A stretch of 64,000 nt of DNA from Rohdeia mirabilis (GTDB lineage Bacteria; Planctomycetota; UBA1135; GCA-002686595), in contig CP036290.1 of NCBI GenBank assembly GCA_007750655.1, positions 4,402,001-4,466,000 of the forward strand, read 5' to 3'. Below the pieces are notes generated by a model that had not been told where the DNA came from, made no database searches, and worked only from the letters and a program-made list of their open reading frames with translations. This document shows positions 41,150 to 49,924 of the stretch, piece by piece. A program made the translations under genes and the position numbers. Within the stretch, counting starts at the first letter, position 1. The number at the start of each line of letters is the position of its first letter.

Positions 41150-41734
41150 GTGAAAACGCACCTCGCCTCGCTCGCCGTCCTCGCCACCTCGCTCCTGGCC
41201 TCCTGCTCGGGACCCGGAGTCGTGAGCGAACCGTTCGTGCGCGCGGACTTCGCCGTGTTCGACGACTACGAAGGCACGACGTCGAACCCCTCGTCCAGCT
41301 TCGATCTGGACTACACGACGCCGCGCCTCGCGTTCGGCGTGATGCGCTACCAGAGCGCTCAACCGAAGGGCCGCGCCGAGTTCCTGATCGGCGCCGCGAA
41401 GTTCGAGCCCGATGCCGGCTCCGACATCGACGGCGTCGAACTCGGAGCAGGTGGTCGCGTGTTCTTCGCCACGCGCCGCCCGGGCATCCGTCCGTTCGTG
41501 TCGGGCCACGTGATCGCCACCGCCTTCGACGAGCTCGCGTCGGGTGTGAACCTGGGCACGCACCTCGGCCTCGGGTTGGGTCTGGGCGTCGAGTACGACG
41601 TGTCGCCGGGAATCGCGGTCGACGCCGGACTCGACTACCAGTTCCCGATCACCGCCGCGCCGACGGGCACCTCGGACGCCGACTTCGAGGTCGAAGGCGT
41701 CGCCCTGCGCATCGGCATCGTGATCGCGCTCTAG
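41150..41734 (+). CDS. small outer-membrane beta-barrel lipoprotein, paralogue 2
   Basis: A 194-residue protein with GTG start and lipobox LLASC. PFVRADFAVFDDYEGTTS, LIGAAKFEPDAG, GVELGAGGRVFFATRR, GLGLGVEYDVSPGIAVDAGL and VALRIGIVIAL match the previous gene in order and spacing. The protein ends IAL rather than the aromatic residue of its paralogue. The TAG stop is shared with the left edge of a MITE-like element (41734-41894), and because both element ends supply G after TA, the same stop codon exists with or without the element. A 248-bp gap to the previous gene suggests a separate promoter. Confidence 0.78.
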   Translation: MKTHLASLAVLATSLLASCSGPGVVSEPFVRADFAVFDDYEGTTSNPSSSFDLDYTTPRLAFGVMRYQSAQPKGRAEFLIGAAKFEPDAGSDIDGVELGAGGRVFFATRRPGIRPFVSGHVIATAFDELASGVNLGTHLGLGLGLGVEYDVSPGIAVDAGLDYQFPITAAPTGTSDADFEVEGVALRIGIVIAL

Positions 41735-41894
41735 TGGTGTGATTCGCTCTCTTGGGGCATTTCCATCGTCCCGTACGGGCGCGCTGCCGCGTTGCGCCTC
41801 CTCCGAGACTCACAGCGAAGTCGAGTCGTCGGCGCGCCTTGCATCGCATCCCGTACGGAACGCCGAAATGCCTCAACAGAGCGAATCACACCAC
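41734..41894. mobile_element. MITE-like element with 17-bp perfect terminal inverted repeats and TA duplication
   Basis: GTGGTGTGATTCGCTCT (41734-41750) is exactly complementary to AGAGCGAATCACACCAC (41878-41894). Both ends are flanked by TA (41732-41733, 41895-41896), as made by IS630/mariner-type transposition. The repeats continue imperfectly inwards: GGGGCATTTCC and its partner GAAATGCCTC, then CCCGTACGGG and CCCGTACGGA, giving some 45-50 paired bases per arm. It is 161 bp and codes for nothing. It is inserted in the TA of a TAG stop codon. It could fold into one long hairpin if transcribed. Confidence 0.75.
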
Positions 41895-41936
41895 TAGGCG
41901 GTCCATCCGCGCCGGCGCACAGCTGCTCGTGACACA

Positions 41937-41977
41937 AGAAGCCGGCCGGTCGAATCGAGTTCGACCGGCCGGCTTCT
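41937..41977. terminator. perfect 18-bp bidirectional hairpin
   Basis: AGAAGCCGGCCGGTCGAA (41937-41954), loop TCGAG, exact complement (41960-41977). It separates the lipoprotein gene plus MITE from the convergent queD-like gene. Confidence 0.82.
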
Positions 41978-42002
41978 GTCGTGCTACGCGCTCGCTGCGC
42001 GC

Positions 42003-42422
42003 TCAGCCCGTGTGGTCGACCCAGGCGTCGACGGTCTCGAACAGGCGCAGCCGCGCCAGTCGCGCGCCGGGGGCAGCGGCCGCGATCGGATCGGCCAGGC
42101 GCTGCCAGAAGACCTCGACCAGGTTCTCGGCCGTGGTCAGCACGCCCACGAGCCAAGGCACGTCCGCGTCCAGGTCGTAGTGGTCCACGGCGTCGAGCAC
42201 CCGCTCGCGGACCAGCGCGTCGAGCACGGTGAAGTTCATCACCATCCCGCTGTGGCCGTCGACCGGCCCACCGACGGTGACCTCGAGCTCGTAGTTGTGT
42301 CCGTGCCGGCGCGCACAGGGCCCGAAGAGGACCCGATTGTCCTCTTCCGACAGCTCCTCCCGGCGCAGGACGTGGGCCGCGCTGAAGCGGTAACGACAGG
42401 TGATCGACGTAGCTCGAGACAT
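42003..42422 (-). CDS. queD: 6-pyruvoyl-tetrahydropterin synthase / QueD family enzyme
   Basis: A 139-residue pterin enzyme. RYRFSAAHVLR gives the first zinc His, GPCARRHGHNYELEVTVGG contains the catalytic Cys and the HGH zinc pair, MVMNFTVLDALVRERVLDAV and DHYDLD are the next conserved blocks, and TTAENLVEVFWQRL with LFETVDAWVDHTG ends the fold with the substrate Glu. It makes 6-carboxytetrahydropterin for queuosine, or another pterin. The start MSRATSITCRYRF is typical for the family; reading frame beyond it overlaps the ferredoxin gene antisense. QueD versus PTPS activity cannot be told here. Confidence 0.9.
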   Translation of the reverse strand: MSRATSITCRYRFSAAHVLRREELSEEDNRVLFGPCARRHGHNYELEVTVGGPVDGHSGMVMNFTVLDALVRERVLDAVDHYDLDADVPWLVGVLTTAENLVEVFWQRLADPIAAAAPGARLARLRLFETVDAWVDHTG

Positions 42423-42485
42423 GCTGGGACTGGAGGGCTGGTGGCGGCTCGCGCGGTAGACTAAGGCGCTCGCAGCCCGCCAGCC

Positions 42486-42701
42486 ATGACCATCAAGCGC
42501 GTCCGCATCATCGAGGGGTGCATCTCCTGCAACCTCTGTGAAGACCTCTGTCCCGAGGTGTTCGAAGTCCCCGCCGGGGGCACGTCGATCACCGTCAAGG
42601 GCCACGAGAAGCTCCTGAACGGCGACGCCGAGATGGAGGAGAAGATCACCGAGGCCGTCGAGTCCTGCCCGGTCGAGGTCATCGAGGTCGACCAGGAGTA
42701 G
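42486..42701 (+). CDS. small [4Fe-4S] ferredoxin
   Basis: A 71-residue electron carrier. EGCISCNLCEDLCPEVFEV contains C-x2-C-x2-C-x3-C-P, and AVESCPVEVIEVDQE supplies the distant fourth ligand, the pattern of single-cluster ferredoxins in which one of the five Cys is not a ligand. It is very acidic, as expected. It is a single gene, divergent from the queD-like gene, with the start ATG 63 bp away. Confidence 0.93.
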   Translation: MTIKRVRIIEGCISCNLCEDLCPEVFEVPAGGTSITVKGHEKLLNGDAEMEEKITEAVESCPVEVIEVDQE

Positions 42702-42861
42702 AGCCCGGTCGGCGGGGTCGAGCGCGGGCGCTGCGGATCGGCGAGATCGGGTCCGCAGCGACGGCGGACGGCGCGGATCGCACGCGAGGCGGCTCGACTC
42801 GGGCCTCCCCGGACGCCCCCGTCGAGGAGGCCTGCTCGCTCCCGCGCGCTACAGTCGCCCC

Positions 42862-44178
42862 ATGAACGAGCGCACTCTGTCAGGCCTGCGCGCCGGCCTC
42901 CTCGTCTCGATCGGCGTCCTGCTCGCACTCGTCGCCGGCCAGTTCCGCGAGCGCTTCCTCCGCAACGACCGCGAACGCCTCCAGGATGCGCTCGAACGCG
43001 TGTGCGACCTCGTCGACGAGCGCTACGTCTATCCGATCGATCGCCAGCTGGTCGTCGAGAACGCCATCGCGGGGATCTTCTCGAACCTCGACCAGCACTC
43101 GCGCTACTTCCGCGCCCAGGCCAGCGAGAAGGTCGTGCGCGAGACCCGCGGCACCCAACGCGGTATCGGTGCGATCTACGCTCCGGGCGCCAGTGACCTC
43201 GAGGTGCTGTTCTGCCTGCCCGACTCGCCCTCCGAACGAGCCGGCCTACGACCGGGGGATCGCATCGTCGAACTGGACGGACGCCCCGTCGAGGACGTCG
43301 ACGCTTCGGAACGCGTGCACCTGCTCGAGAACGAACGCGACGACGCGGTCCTGCTCACGGTCGTCGGCCCGAACGGACCGCCCCGCACGGTGCGCGTCGT
43401 GCCCGAGGAGGTGGACGACCCGTCGGTGCGGCACGTGCAGATCCTCGACGCCGAACACGGCATCGGCTACCTGGCGCTGACGTCGTTCTCGCGCCGCACG
43501 CCGGCCGAGTTCGACACGGCGGTCGCCGCGCTGCAGAACGCCGGCGCGAAGGCTCTGGTGGTGGACCTGCGCATGAACCCCGGCGGCGTGCTGCGCTCGG
43601 CGGTGCGCGTCGCCAACCGCTTCATCGGCGAAGGCACGATCGTGATCTCCGAGTCGCGACGCGGCGAAGAACTGTGGAAGGCCGAGGCGGGCGAGGACTG
43701 GTACGCGGAGCTGCCGCTCGTCGTGCTCGTCGATCGCGACTCGGCCAGTGCGAGCGAAGTGCTCGCCGGAGCGCTGCAGGACCACCGCTGCGGTGTGCTG
43801 GTCGGCGAGCGCACCTACGGCAAGGGCTGCGTCCAGACGTTGACACCGCTCGAAACGTTGGGACTCGACGGCATCGTCAAGCTGACCACGTCGGTCTATC
43901 GCACGCCTTCCGGTCGCCTCATCGAACGCACGCTGCCCGGCGCCTGGGCCCCCGGGCTCGCGCCGGATCTCGAGGTGACGATCGACGACGAGTTACGACC
44001 GGCGCTCAGCGACTTCCTCGCGAGCGACTCGCCGCCGCTCGACCACCGCGCCGAGATCCAGCGCTGGCAGGTCGACCAACCGGACCGCGAACTCCTGCCG
44101 AGCCTGCCTCCCGACGCCCAACTCGAAGCCGCGCTCGAACTCCTGCGCGGCGAACGCCCCGGCCCCTACCGCTCGTGA
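42862..44178 (+). CDS. ctpA: C-terminal processing peptidase, S41 family
   Basis: A 438-residue serine protease anchored by one N-terminal helix (AGLLVSIGVLLALVAGQF) with the rest in the periplasm. A PDZ domain (GTQRGIGAIYAPGASDLEVL, SERAGLRPGDRIVELDGRPV) precedes the S41 core: LVVDLRMNPGGVLRSAV, catalytic Ser in VDRDSASASEVLAGAL and Lys in GERTYGKGCVQT. The Glu/Ser-Lys dyad spacing is normal. It cleaves proteins near their C-terminus. The stop overlaps the GTG of tsaD, so the two are translationally coupled. Confidence 0.94.
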   Translation: MNERTLSGLRAGLLVSIGVLLALVAGQFRERFLRNDRERLQDALERVCDLVDERYVYPIDRQLVVENAIAGIFSNLDQHSRYFRAQASEKVVRETRGTQRGIGAIYAPGASDLEVLFCLPDSPSERAGLRPGDRIVELDGRPVEDVDASERVHLLENERDDAVLLTVVGPNGPPRTVRVVPEEVDDPSVRHVQILDAEHGIGYLALTSFSRRTPAEFDTAVAALQNAGAKALVVDLRMNPGGVLRSAVRVANRFIGEGTIVISESRRGEELWKAEAGEDWYAELPLVVLVDRDSASASEVLAGALQDHRCGVLVGERTYGKGCVQTLTPLETLGLDGIVKLTTSVYRTPSGRLIERTLPGAWAPGLAPDLEVTIDDELRPALSDFLASDSPPLDHRAEIQRWQVDQPDRELLPSLPPDAQLEAALELLRGERPGPYRS

Positions 44179-45230
44179 CGAACTGCGACCGATCCATCGG
44201 CGACTTCCCGAGCGACGGTCTCGTCCTCGGCATCGAGAGCTCGTGCGACGAGACCGCCGCCGCCCTCGTGCGCGGCGGCAAGCAGATCCTGGCGTCGATC
44301 GTGCACAGCCAGGCGCCCGAGCACGCCCAGTGGGGCGGCGTCGTACCCGAGGTCGCCGGCCGCTCGCACCTGCGCTCGATCGTGAGCGTGGTGGACGAAG
44401 CGCTCGCCGCGGCCCAGCTGCGCCTCGACGATGTCGACGGCATCGCGGTCACGAACAAGCCCGGCCTGATCGGTTCGTTGCTCGTCGGACTCTCGGCGGC
44501 CAAGGCCCTGGCCTGGCAGCGCGACCTGCCGCTCGTGGGCGTCGACCACATCGAGGCCCACGCCTACGCGGCCACGATGGAGTATGAGGCGACCGACTAC
44601 CCGTGCCTCGCGCTGGTGGTGTCGGGCGGTCACACGTCGCTCTACCGCTGCGAGTCCCCGACGCGGATGACGGTCCTGGCGGCGACCTTGGACGACGCCG
44701 CGGGCGAAGCGTTCGACAAGGTTTCGCACCTGCTCGGCGCCGGCTATCCGGGCGGTCCGGCGGTGTCGGAGCTCGCGCTCGAGGGCCGCGCCGACGCGAT
44801 CGCGTTCCCGCGCTATCGAGCGAAAGCCGACCGCCCGTCGTTCTCGTTCAGCGGCTTGAAAACGGCCGTGCTCTACCACCTGCGCGGCAACGACGCTCTC
44901 GCGCCGACGCCTGCCGCCGCCGACATCGCGGACCGCGCCGACGTGGCCGCGAGCTTCCAGGAAGCGGTCGTCGACGCGCTCGTGCGGCCGACGCTCGAGA
45001 CCGCCGAGCGCGAAGGATTGTCGACGGTGCTCGTGGTCGGCGGCGTGGCCTGCAATCGCCGCCTGCGCGAACGGATGACGGCCGCTGCCGCTGAACGCGG
45101 CCTCGAGGCGCGCTTCCCGAGCCCCGCCTACTGCACCGACAACGCGGCGATGATCGCGGGCCTCGGCTTCGAGCACCTGCGCGCGGGTCGGCGCGACGGG
45201 GCGGAGCTGGACGCGAGTCCGCGCTCCTGA
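44175..45230 (+). CDS. tsaD: tRNA N6-threonylcarbamoyladenosine transferase TsaD
   Basis: A 351-residue ASKHA-fold enzyme that transfers the threonylcarbamoyl group to A37 of ANN-decoding tRNAs. [15 protein letters not shown] at the start, [14 protein letters not shown] with the metal-binding Hxxx[36 protein letters not shown] and [15 protein letters not shown] are all family signatures. GTG start overlaps the ctpA stop (GTGA). Partners TsaB, TsaE and TsaC are not in the window. It ends 4 bp from the convergent zinc-ribbon gene. Confidence 0.96.
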   Translation: MTNCDRSIGDFPSDGLVLGIESSCDETAAALVRGGKQILASIVHSQAPEHAQWGGVVPEVAGRSHLRSIVSVVDEALAAAQLRLDDVDGIAVTNKPGLIGSLLVGLSAAKALAWQRDLPLVGVDHIEAHAYAATMEYEATDYPCLALVVSGGHTSLYRCESPTRMTVLAATLDDAAGEAFDKVSHLLGAGYPGGPAVSELALEGRADAIAFPRYRAKADRPSFSFSGLKTAVLYHLRGNDALAPTPAAADIADRADVAASFQEAVVDALVRPTLETAEREGLSTVLVVGGVACNRRLRERMTAAAAERGLEARFPSPAYCTDNAAMIAGLGFEHLRAGRRDGAELDASPRS

Positions 45231-45234
45231 CCGC

Positions 45235-46062
45235 TCACCCTTCGCCCCGCTTGCTCACCAGACCGAACGCGGTCGAGATGCCGAGAAACGCGAAGAGGAG
45301 GTCGATCGCGCTGAAGGAGTCCTTGAAGAACTCGAAGGACATGGCCGGGAAGAACGCGGCTTCGAACGCGTGCCACTCCTCGAGCGTCGGCGACTCGTCG
45401 GCGAAGAACTCGAGGCGCGGAGCGACGAACTCGTTGAAGTCGGCCACCTCCGCCACGGCCACCGGCGGCGTGGAGTAGGCGCGCTCGATCATGAACGCCT
45501 TGACCGCTCCCGAGTCGCCGCGATCGACGTCGCGCCACAGCTCGGCGTCCGCCTGGTACTCCGTGTGGAGATCGGGCGTCAGTTCCGACTCGATGTACTC
45601 GTCGCGCGCGTCCGAGAGGATCCACGACGCGCTCAGCCAACGGCCCCCGAAGATCGAGACCAGGGCGATCAGGCCGCAGACGATGCCGGCCGATCGACCC
45701 GCCGCTCCCATGAAGACGGCAGCTCCGCCGACCAGCGCTCCCACACCCCAGGCCACGTAGCCGATCTCGTACTCGGTGGCGAGGACGATGCCCGCCCAGA
45801 CGAGCGCTCCGATGATGCCGCCGGCCAGGGCCCCGCCGATCGCCGCCGGAGGCAGCGCGTTCTGTGCGGCATGCGCGGACGCCGCGATCGGCATGTCGGC
45901 CGGACCGGACGCCGGCGCCTCGACGGCGTGCGCCACGCCGTCGCTCGCGGGCAGTTCGATCGGCGCCGAACACGCCGGGCACTTCACGCGCCGTCCAGCC
46001 TTCTCGAGAGGCGCCCTGAAACTCGCGTCACAGGCTTCGCACGTCACGTTCATCGTTTCCAT
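45235..46062 (-). CDS. membrane protein with N-terminal zinc ribbon
   Basis: A 275-residue protein. [20 protein letters not shown] with [13 protein letters not shown] forms a CxxC...CxxC zinc ribbon, of the MJ0042-like or 'zf' type common ahead of membrane proteins in planctomycetes. An Ala/Pro linker follows, then three to four hydrophobic helices ([56 protein letters not shown]) and a C-terminal soluble part ending in [20 protein letters not shown], another helix. AAGGAGAG lies 9 bp before the ATG at 46060-46062, a good Shine-Dalgarno. Function unknown. Confidence 0.82.
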   Translation of the reverse strand: METMNVTCEACDASFRAPLEKAGRRVKCPACSAPIELPASDGVAHAVEAPASGPADMPIAASAHAAQNALPPAAIGGALAGGIIGALVWAGIVLATEYEIGYVAWGVGALVGGAAVFMGAAGRSAGIVCGLIALVSIFGGRWLSASWILSDARDEYIESELTPDLHTEYQADAELWRDVDRGDSGAVKAFMIERAYSTPPVAVAEVADFNEFVAPRLEFFADESPTLEEWHAFEAAFFPAMSFEFFKDSFSAIDLLFAFLGISTAFGLVSKRGEG

Positions 46063-46209
46063 CGAGCGTCTCTCCTTCCCGGGTCGGGGGGGTGTGGGGG
46101 TCGTGGGCAATGCTGGACGGTAGCCGATCGGCCGCCGGCTCCGCCAACGACCAGGTTCCCGGGCCGTCCAGGAGATCCTGCGGCCGCGCGCCGCTACCAT
46201 CTGCCCTCG

Positions 46210-47331
46210 ATGGCGACCCAGCGACCGGCCTACCTGGCCACCGAGACCGGACTCTTCCTCGCAGGCCGCAGCGTCGGTGCTCCCGGCGAACGCGGCGGAG
46301 ACCTGGTGTTCAACACCGCGATGAGCGGGTACCACGAGGTGCTGACGGATCCGTCCTATGCGGGACAGGTGGTCACGATGACCTACCCGTTGATCGGCAA
46401 CTACGGCGTGGCCGAGGAGGACGCCGAGAGCGCGCGCGCCTGGCCCGAGGCCTTCGTCGTACGCGAGATGGCCGCGCGGCACTCGAACCAGCGCGCCGAC
46501 TCGAGCCTGCCCGACTGGCTCGCGAAGCACGGCGTCGTCGCGATCGACGGCGTGGACACGCGCCAAATCACGAAGCACGTGCGCGAGCACGGTTCGGTGC
46601 GCTGCATCGTCTCGACCGAGACCAGCGATCCGAAGGAGCTCGTCGCGCGCGCCGCGAAGGTCGCAGCGACCGACGGGCGCGACCTGGCCAGCGAGGTCAG
46701 CACCCAGGAGGCCTACACCTGGACGGACGGCTACGACGCCAGCTATCCGGCGCTGGAGGAAGCCGCGCGCGGTCCGCGCCGCCGCCTCGTCGCCTACGAC
46801 TTCGGCATCAAGCGCAACATCCTGCGCAGCCTCGTGCACACGGGCTTCGACGTCACCGTGGTTCCGGCCTGGACGCCGGCCGCCGACGTGCTCGCGCTCG
46901 AACCGGACGGCGTGTTCCTCTCGAACGGTCCCGGCGATCCGGCCGCGGTCACGCGCTCGATCGACGCGGTCGCCGACCTGGTCGGCAAGCGTCCGATCTT
47001 CGGCATCTGCCTCGGCCACCAGATCCTGTCGATCGTGCTCGGCGCGAAGACCCAGAAGATGCCGTTCGGCCACCACGGATCGAACCACCCGGTGCGCGAC
47101 CTCGCGACCGGACGGGTCGAGATCACGGCCCAGAACCACTCGTTCGCGGTCGACGCTTCCGCGCTGCCGAGCGGCGTCGAGCTGACCCACGTGAACCTGA
47201 ACGACGGCACGGTCGAAGGGGTCCACCACATCGGACTCGGCGTCTCGAGCGTCCAGTACCACCCGGAAGCCGCGCCCGGTCCGCTGGACGCGGCGCACCT
47301 GTTCCGACGCTTCGCCGAGCGGCTCGGCTAG
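46210..47331 (+). CDS. carA: carbamoyl-phosphate synthase small subunit
   Basis: A 373-residue glutaminase subunit that feeds ammonia to CarB for arginine and pyrimidine synthesis. N-terminal [20 protein letters not shown] and [20 protein letters not shown] are CarA-specific; the class I amidotransferase domain has [12 protein letters not shown], the nucleophile Cys in [16 protein letters not shown], and the His-Glu pair in [14 protein letters not shown]. carB is not adjacent. ATG at 46210 begins the family's normal N-terminus. It diverges from the zinc-ribbon gene across 147 bp. Confidence 0.97.
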   Translation: MATQRPAYLATETGLFLAGRSVGAPGERGGDLVFNTAMSGYHEVLTDPSYAGQVVTMTYPLIGNYGVAEEDAESARAWPEAFVVREMAARHSNQRADSSLPDWLAKHGVVAIDGVDTRQITKHVREHGSVRCIVSTETSDPKELVARAAKVAATDGRDLASEVSTQEAYTWTDGYDASYPALEEAARGPRRRLVAYDFGIKRNILRSLVHTGFDVTVVPAWTPAADVLALEPDGVFLSNGPGDPAAVTRSIDAVADLVGKRPIFGICLGHQILSIVLGAKTQKMPFGHHGSNHPVRDLATGRVEITAQNHSFAVDASALPSGVELTHVNLNDGTVEGVHHIGLGVSSVQYHPEAAPGPLDAAHLFRRFAERLG

Positions 47332-47961
47332 GACCGGCCCGGGGCCCGATCGGCGGTCCGGCGGGCCACGAAGATCGAGCCGCACGATGCGGGGGGCTTG
47401 CCGTGGCGTTGAGCTGCAACTGGAACCAGACTCACTTCAAACGGCCTCCTAGTTCGCCACAACGACCCACTTGGCGTTTTCTCACTGGTTGGTCGATCGG
47501 ACCCGATCCAGCGGCGCGGCCTTGCTCGAACGGACCTCTGGACGGATGCTCCGAGTCCGGGGGAAGGCCAGGACGAGTCGCCGCGACATGCGGAGGTTCT
47601 TGGCTCCGATCCAGGGGGTGAACGGTCGGTCGAGCGGCATGGTTGGGAACACCATGGGGAACGCCGCCTTCGGACCACGCTCCCGCCACGGATCGCGTCA
47701 GGGGGTTGCCTTCGCGAGAGGCGGCACGCCCTCCTTCCACCGGCCAGCGGGCCCTGCCCGTCGCACCCAGGGGGTGCGGCGGCGGGGTTCGCGACGTTCT
47801 GGGGCGGCCGTGCGCCGGGACCCGCGTCGCGTGCCGCACGGACCCCGCGACACGGGCCGTTCCCCATTCGATCGGGCCGACTCGCAGCCTCCTCTCCCAC
47901 TGGGGCGATAACCGGGGCCGCCCCGCGTGCTACAGGAGGTGCCCCACCCCCGTCCGCACCC
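47332..47961 (+). other. 630-bp gene-free stretch between carA and CAP-domain gene
   Basis: The first 200 bp are AT-richer than the surroundings (for example ACTCACTTCAAACGG at 47429). Frames open here on both strands are Arg/Pro/Gly-rich noise. GCACCC-AG-GGGGTGC at 47763-47777 is a small inverted repeat. AGGAGG at 47934 is too far from the next ATG to be its ribosome site. I see no RNA gene that I can name, but the length and composition shift make one possible. Confidence 0.45.
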
Positions 47962-49860
47962 ATGTTCCGAACCACCCTCCAACGGGTCGGCCGCAGCGCG
48001 CGCGCCGTCCTGCTCGCCACCCTCGTGCCCGGCGCCGTGCTCGGCCAGTCCCTGCTCGCCGGGAGCGCCGCCCCCTGCGCGTTCGATCCGGCCGCGCCGA
48101 TCTTCCAGGACGGCGACGAGGACGAGGAGTTCGACGAGGACGAGTACGACGACAGCGACGAGGACGAGGACGACCTCGCCGCGAGGTTCCCCGGCACGCC
48201 GGCCGAACGCCTGTCGCGCGCCTACGAGGAACTGTTCGAGCTGCTCGGCAGCCGCGGCTTCGAGGTGAAGCCGCGCGCCGGTCAGGTCACGGCGGATCTG
48301 CTCGAGGCCCATCACGGGCCCGCGATCCCGCTGGTGCTGCGCGAGAAGGGTGGCTTGCTCGACGCGCGACTCGTGGCCGAGCGCGAACGGGTGCGCAGTC
48401 TTCTGCCGTGCGCGACCGACGGTGTGCGGCGTTCGACCATCTTCGAGGAGGAGGACGCGCTCGACTCGCTGCGCCGCGACGCGCTGGCTCTGATCGAGAT
48501 CTACGAGAAGAACCGCCAGAAGGAGGTCGACGTGAACCGCGCCGGCGTCGAGAAGGCGTACGAGCGCTACTCCGGCCTGGTCGAGCACGAGTTCGACTTC
48601 GCGAAGAGCGCGGAGTTCGACGCCGAGACTGCCTGGGACACCTTGGTCTTCCTGCGCCGCGGCGAAGAGCTGCTGGACCTCGTCGACGCCTGCCTCGACG
48701 ACCGCGGCGAAGTCGCGGTCGATCGCACCGAGTCCGACGAGGACACGAGCCCCACCGCCGCTCTGTACGCCGAGCGCGGCACGTACTTCACCGGCGCTCC
48801 GGCCGGCCTGGAGGACTTCGCCTACCTGCTGCTCCTTCACGCGGCCGACCAACCCGTCGAGGTGCTCGCGCGCACGGACCTGTTGACGCGCCGCATCGAC
48901 GTGGAACCGACGCGTTTCGAGCGCTGGTTGCTGCGCGAGCTGCGCGCGCGCGCGGTGACGCGCTTCAACGAACGCGCGGTGCACTCGGGCACCGACAACG
49001 ACGCCGCGTTCACGCCGATCATCAACGCCTACCGCCGCGGACTCGGACTCGAACTCCTGACCATCGACGAGCGACTGCTGCTCGCGTCGCGCCAGCACAG
49101 CCAGCACCAGGTGGACAACGACTACTTCTCGCACGACAGCCCCGATCCGCGCAAAGCGACGCCGTGGGACCGTGCGGCGCTCGAGCACTTCACCGGGAAC
49201 GTGGCCGAGAACCTGGCGACCGGCCGCGGCGGCTATACGGCGAAGAGCGTGTTCGAAGCCTGGTACCGCTCGCCCGGACACCACCGCAACATGGTCGGTC
49301 CGCGCCACCGGCATCTGGGCGCGGCGACCGACACGGGCCAATCCATGTGGACGCTGCTGCTCGGCGGAGGCGACCCGACCTGGCGCGACTGGCACCCCGA
49401 CGTGGCGCCGGCGCGACGCAGGGAGAATGCGAAGACGCTCGATCGTTCGGCCAAGGCGCTGGCCAGCGGCAAGCTCAAGGACAAGGCCTGGAGGAACGAC
49501 GTGCAGCCGTTGCTCACCGACTTCGTCGACGTGTTGTTCGGCCCGACGTTCGTCGAGTGCTCCGAACCGGACGACGGTGCCTGGAAGGACTCGATCGACG
49601 CCTTCGACCGACTGCTCACGGCCAAGCTGGACCTCCTGGCCCTCGAAGAGACCGCGGTGATGCACGTGATCGACCACGCGGCCGACAGCGAGGACACTGG
49701 GCTGCGTCGCGCAGCCGACGCGTTCCTGCGCACGCACGTCCCGGGGCTCGTGCCCGAACTCGATGCGATCGACGCGAGGGAAGGCGACTGGGAGGCGGTG
49801 CGCGTCGCCTGGGAGGACCGCGTGCGCGTGCAGTTCCAAGCGGCGCGCTCGTCGAGCTGA
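47962..49860 (+). CDS. secreted CAP-domain (SCP/PR1-like) protein
   Basis: A 632-residue exported protein: signal segment AVLLATLVPGAVLGQ, then a strongly acidic stretch (GDEDEEFDEDEYDDSDEDED), a helical central region of about 250 residues with no known domain, and a CAP domain at about residues 350-470. The CAP motifs are LLASRQHSQHQVDNDYFSHD, VAENLATGRGGYTAKSVFEA and WYRSPGHHRNMVGPRHRHLG, with the usual His residues. Bacterial CAP proteins are envelope or secreted factors, some with sterol or lipid binding. The remaining 150 C-terminal residues are helical and unassigned. No neighbour suggests a role. Confidence 0.87.
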   Translation: MFRTTLQRVGRSARAVLLATLVPGAVLGQSLLAGSAAPCAFDPAAPIFQDGDEDEEFDEDEYDDSDEDEDDLAARFPGTPAERLSRAYEELFELLGSRGFEVKPRAGQVTADLLEAHHGPAIPLVLREKGGLLDARLVAERERVRSLLPCATDGVRRSTIFEEEDALDSLRRDALALIEIYEKNRQKEVDVNRAGVEKAYERYSGLVEHEFDFAKSAEFDAETAWDTLVFLRRGEELLDLVDACLDDRGEVAVDRTESDEDTSPTAALYAERGTYFTGAPAGLEDFAYLLLLHAADQPVEVLARTDLLTRRIDVEPTRFERWLLRELRARAVTRFNERAVHSGTDNDAAFTPIINAYRRGLGLELLTIDERLLLASRQHSQHQVDNDYFSHDSPDPRKATPWDRAALEHFTGNVAENLATGRGGYTAKSVFEAWYRSPGHHRNMVGPRHRHLGAATDTGQSMWTLLLGGGDPTWRDWHPDVAPARRRENAKTLDRSAKALASGKLKDKAWRNDVQPLLTDFVDVLFGPTFVECSEPDDGAWKDSIDAFDRLLTAKLDLLALEETAVMHVIDHAADSEDTGLRRAADAFLRTHVPGLVPELDAIDAREGDWEAVRVAWEDRVRVQFQAARSSS

Positions 49861-49924
49861 ACACGTCCTTGCTGGGGCCGAGCGACGCTGCGAGGCAGGT
49901 CCCGGCCGCGAGCTCGCTCGCGAC

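Noticed and set aside
41150..41734. Idea that the MITE-like insertion truncated the lipoprotein
   Set aside because: The insertion is in the TA of the stop codon and TAG is formed on both sides, so removing the element leaves the same C-terminus.
41752..42180. Open frame crossing the MITE-like element and running antisense to the queD-like gene
   Set aside because: It spans inverted repeats and a terminator and has no protein-like composition.
47432..47839. Minus-strand open frame of 135 codons in the carA-CAP gap
   Set aside because: Composition is Pro/Arg/Gly noise and no domain is recognisable.
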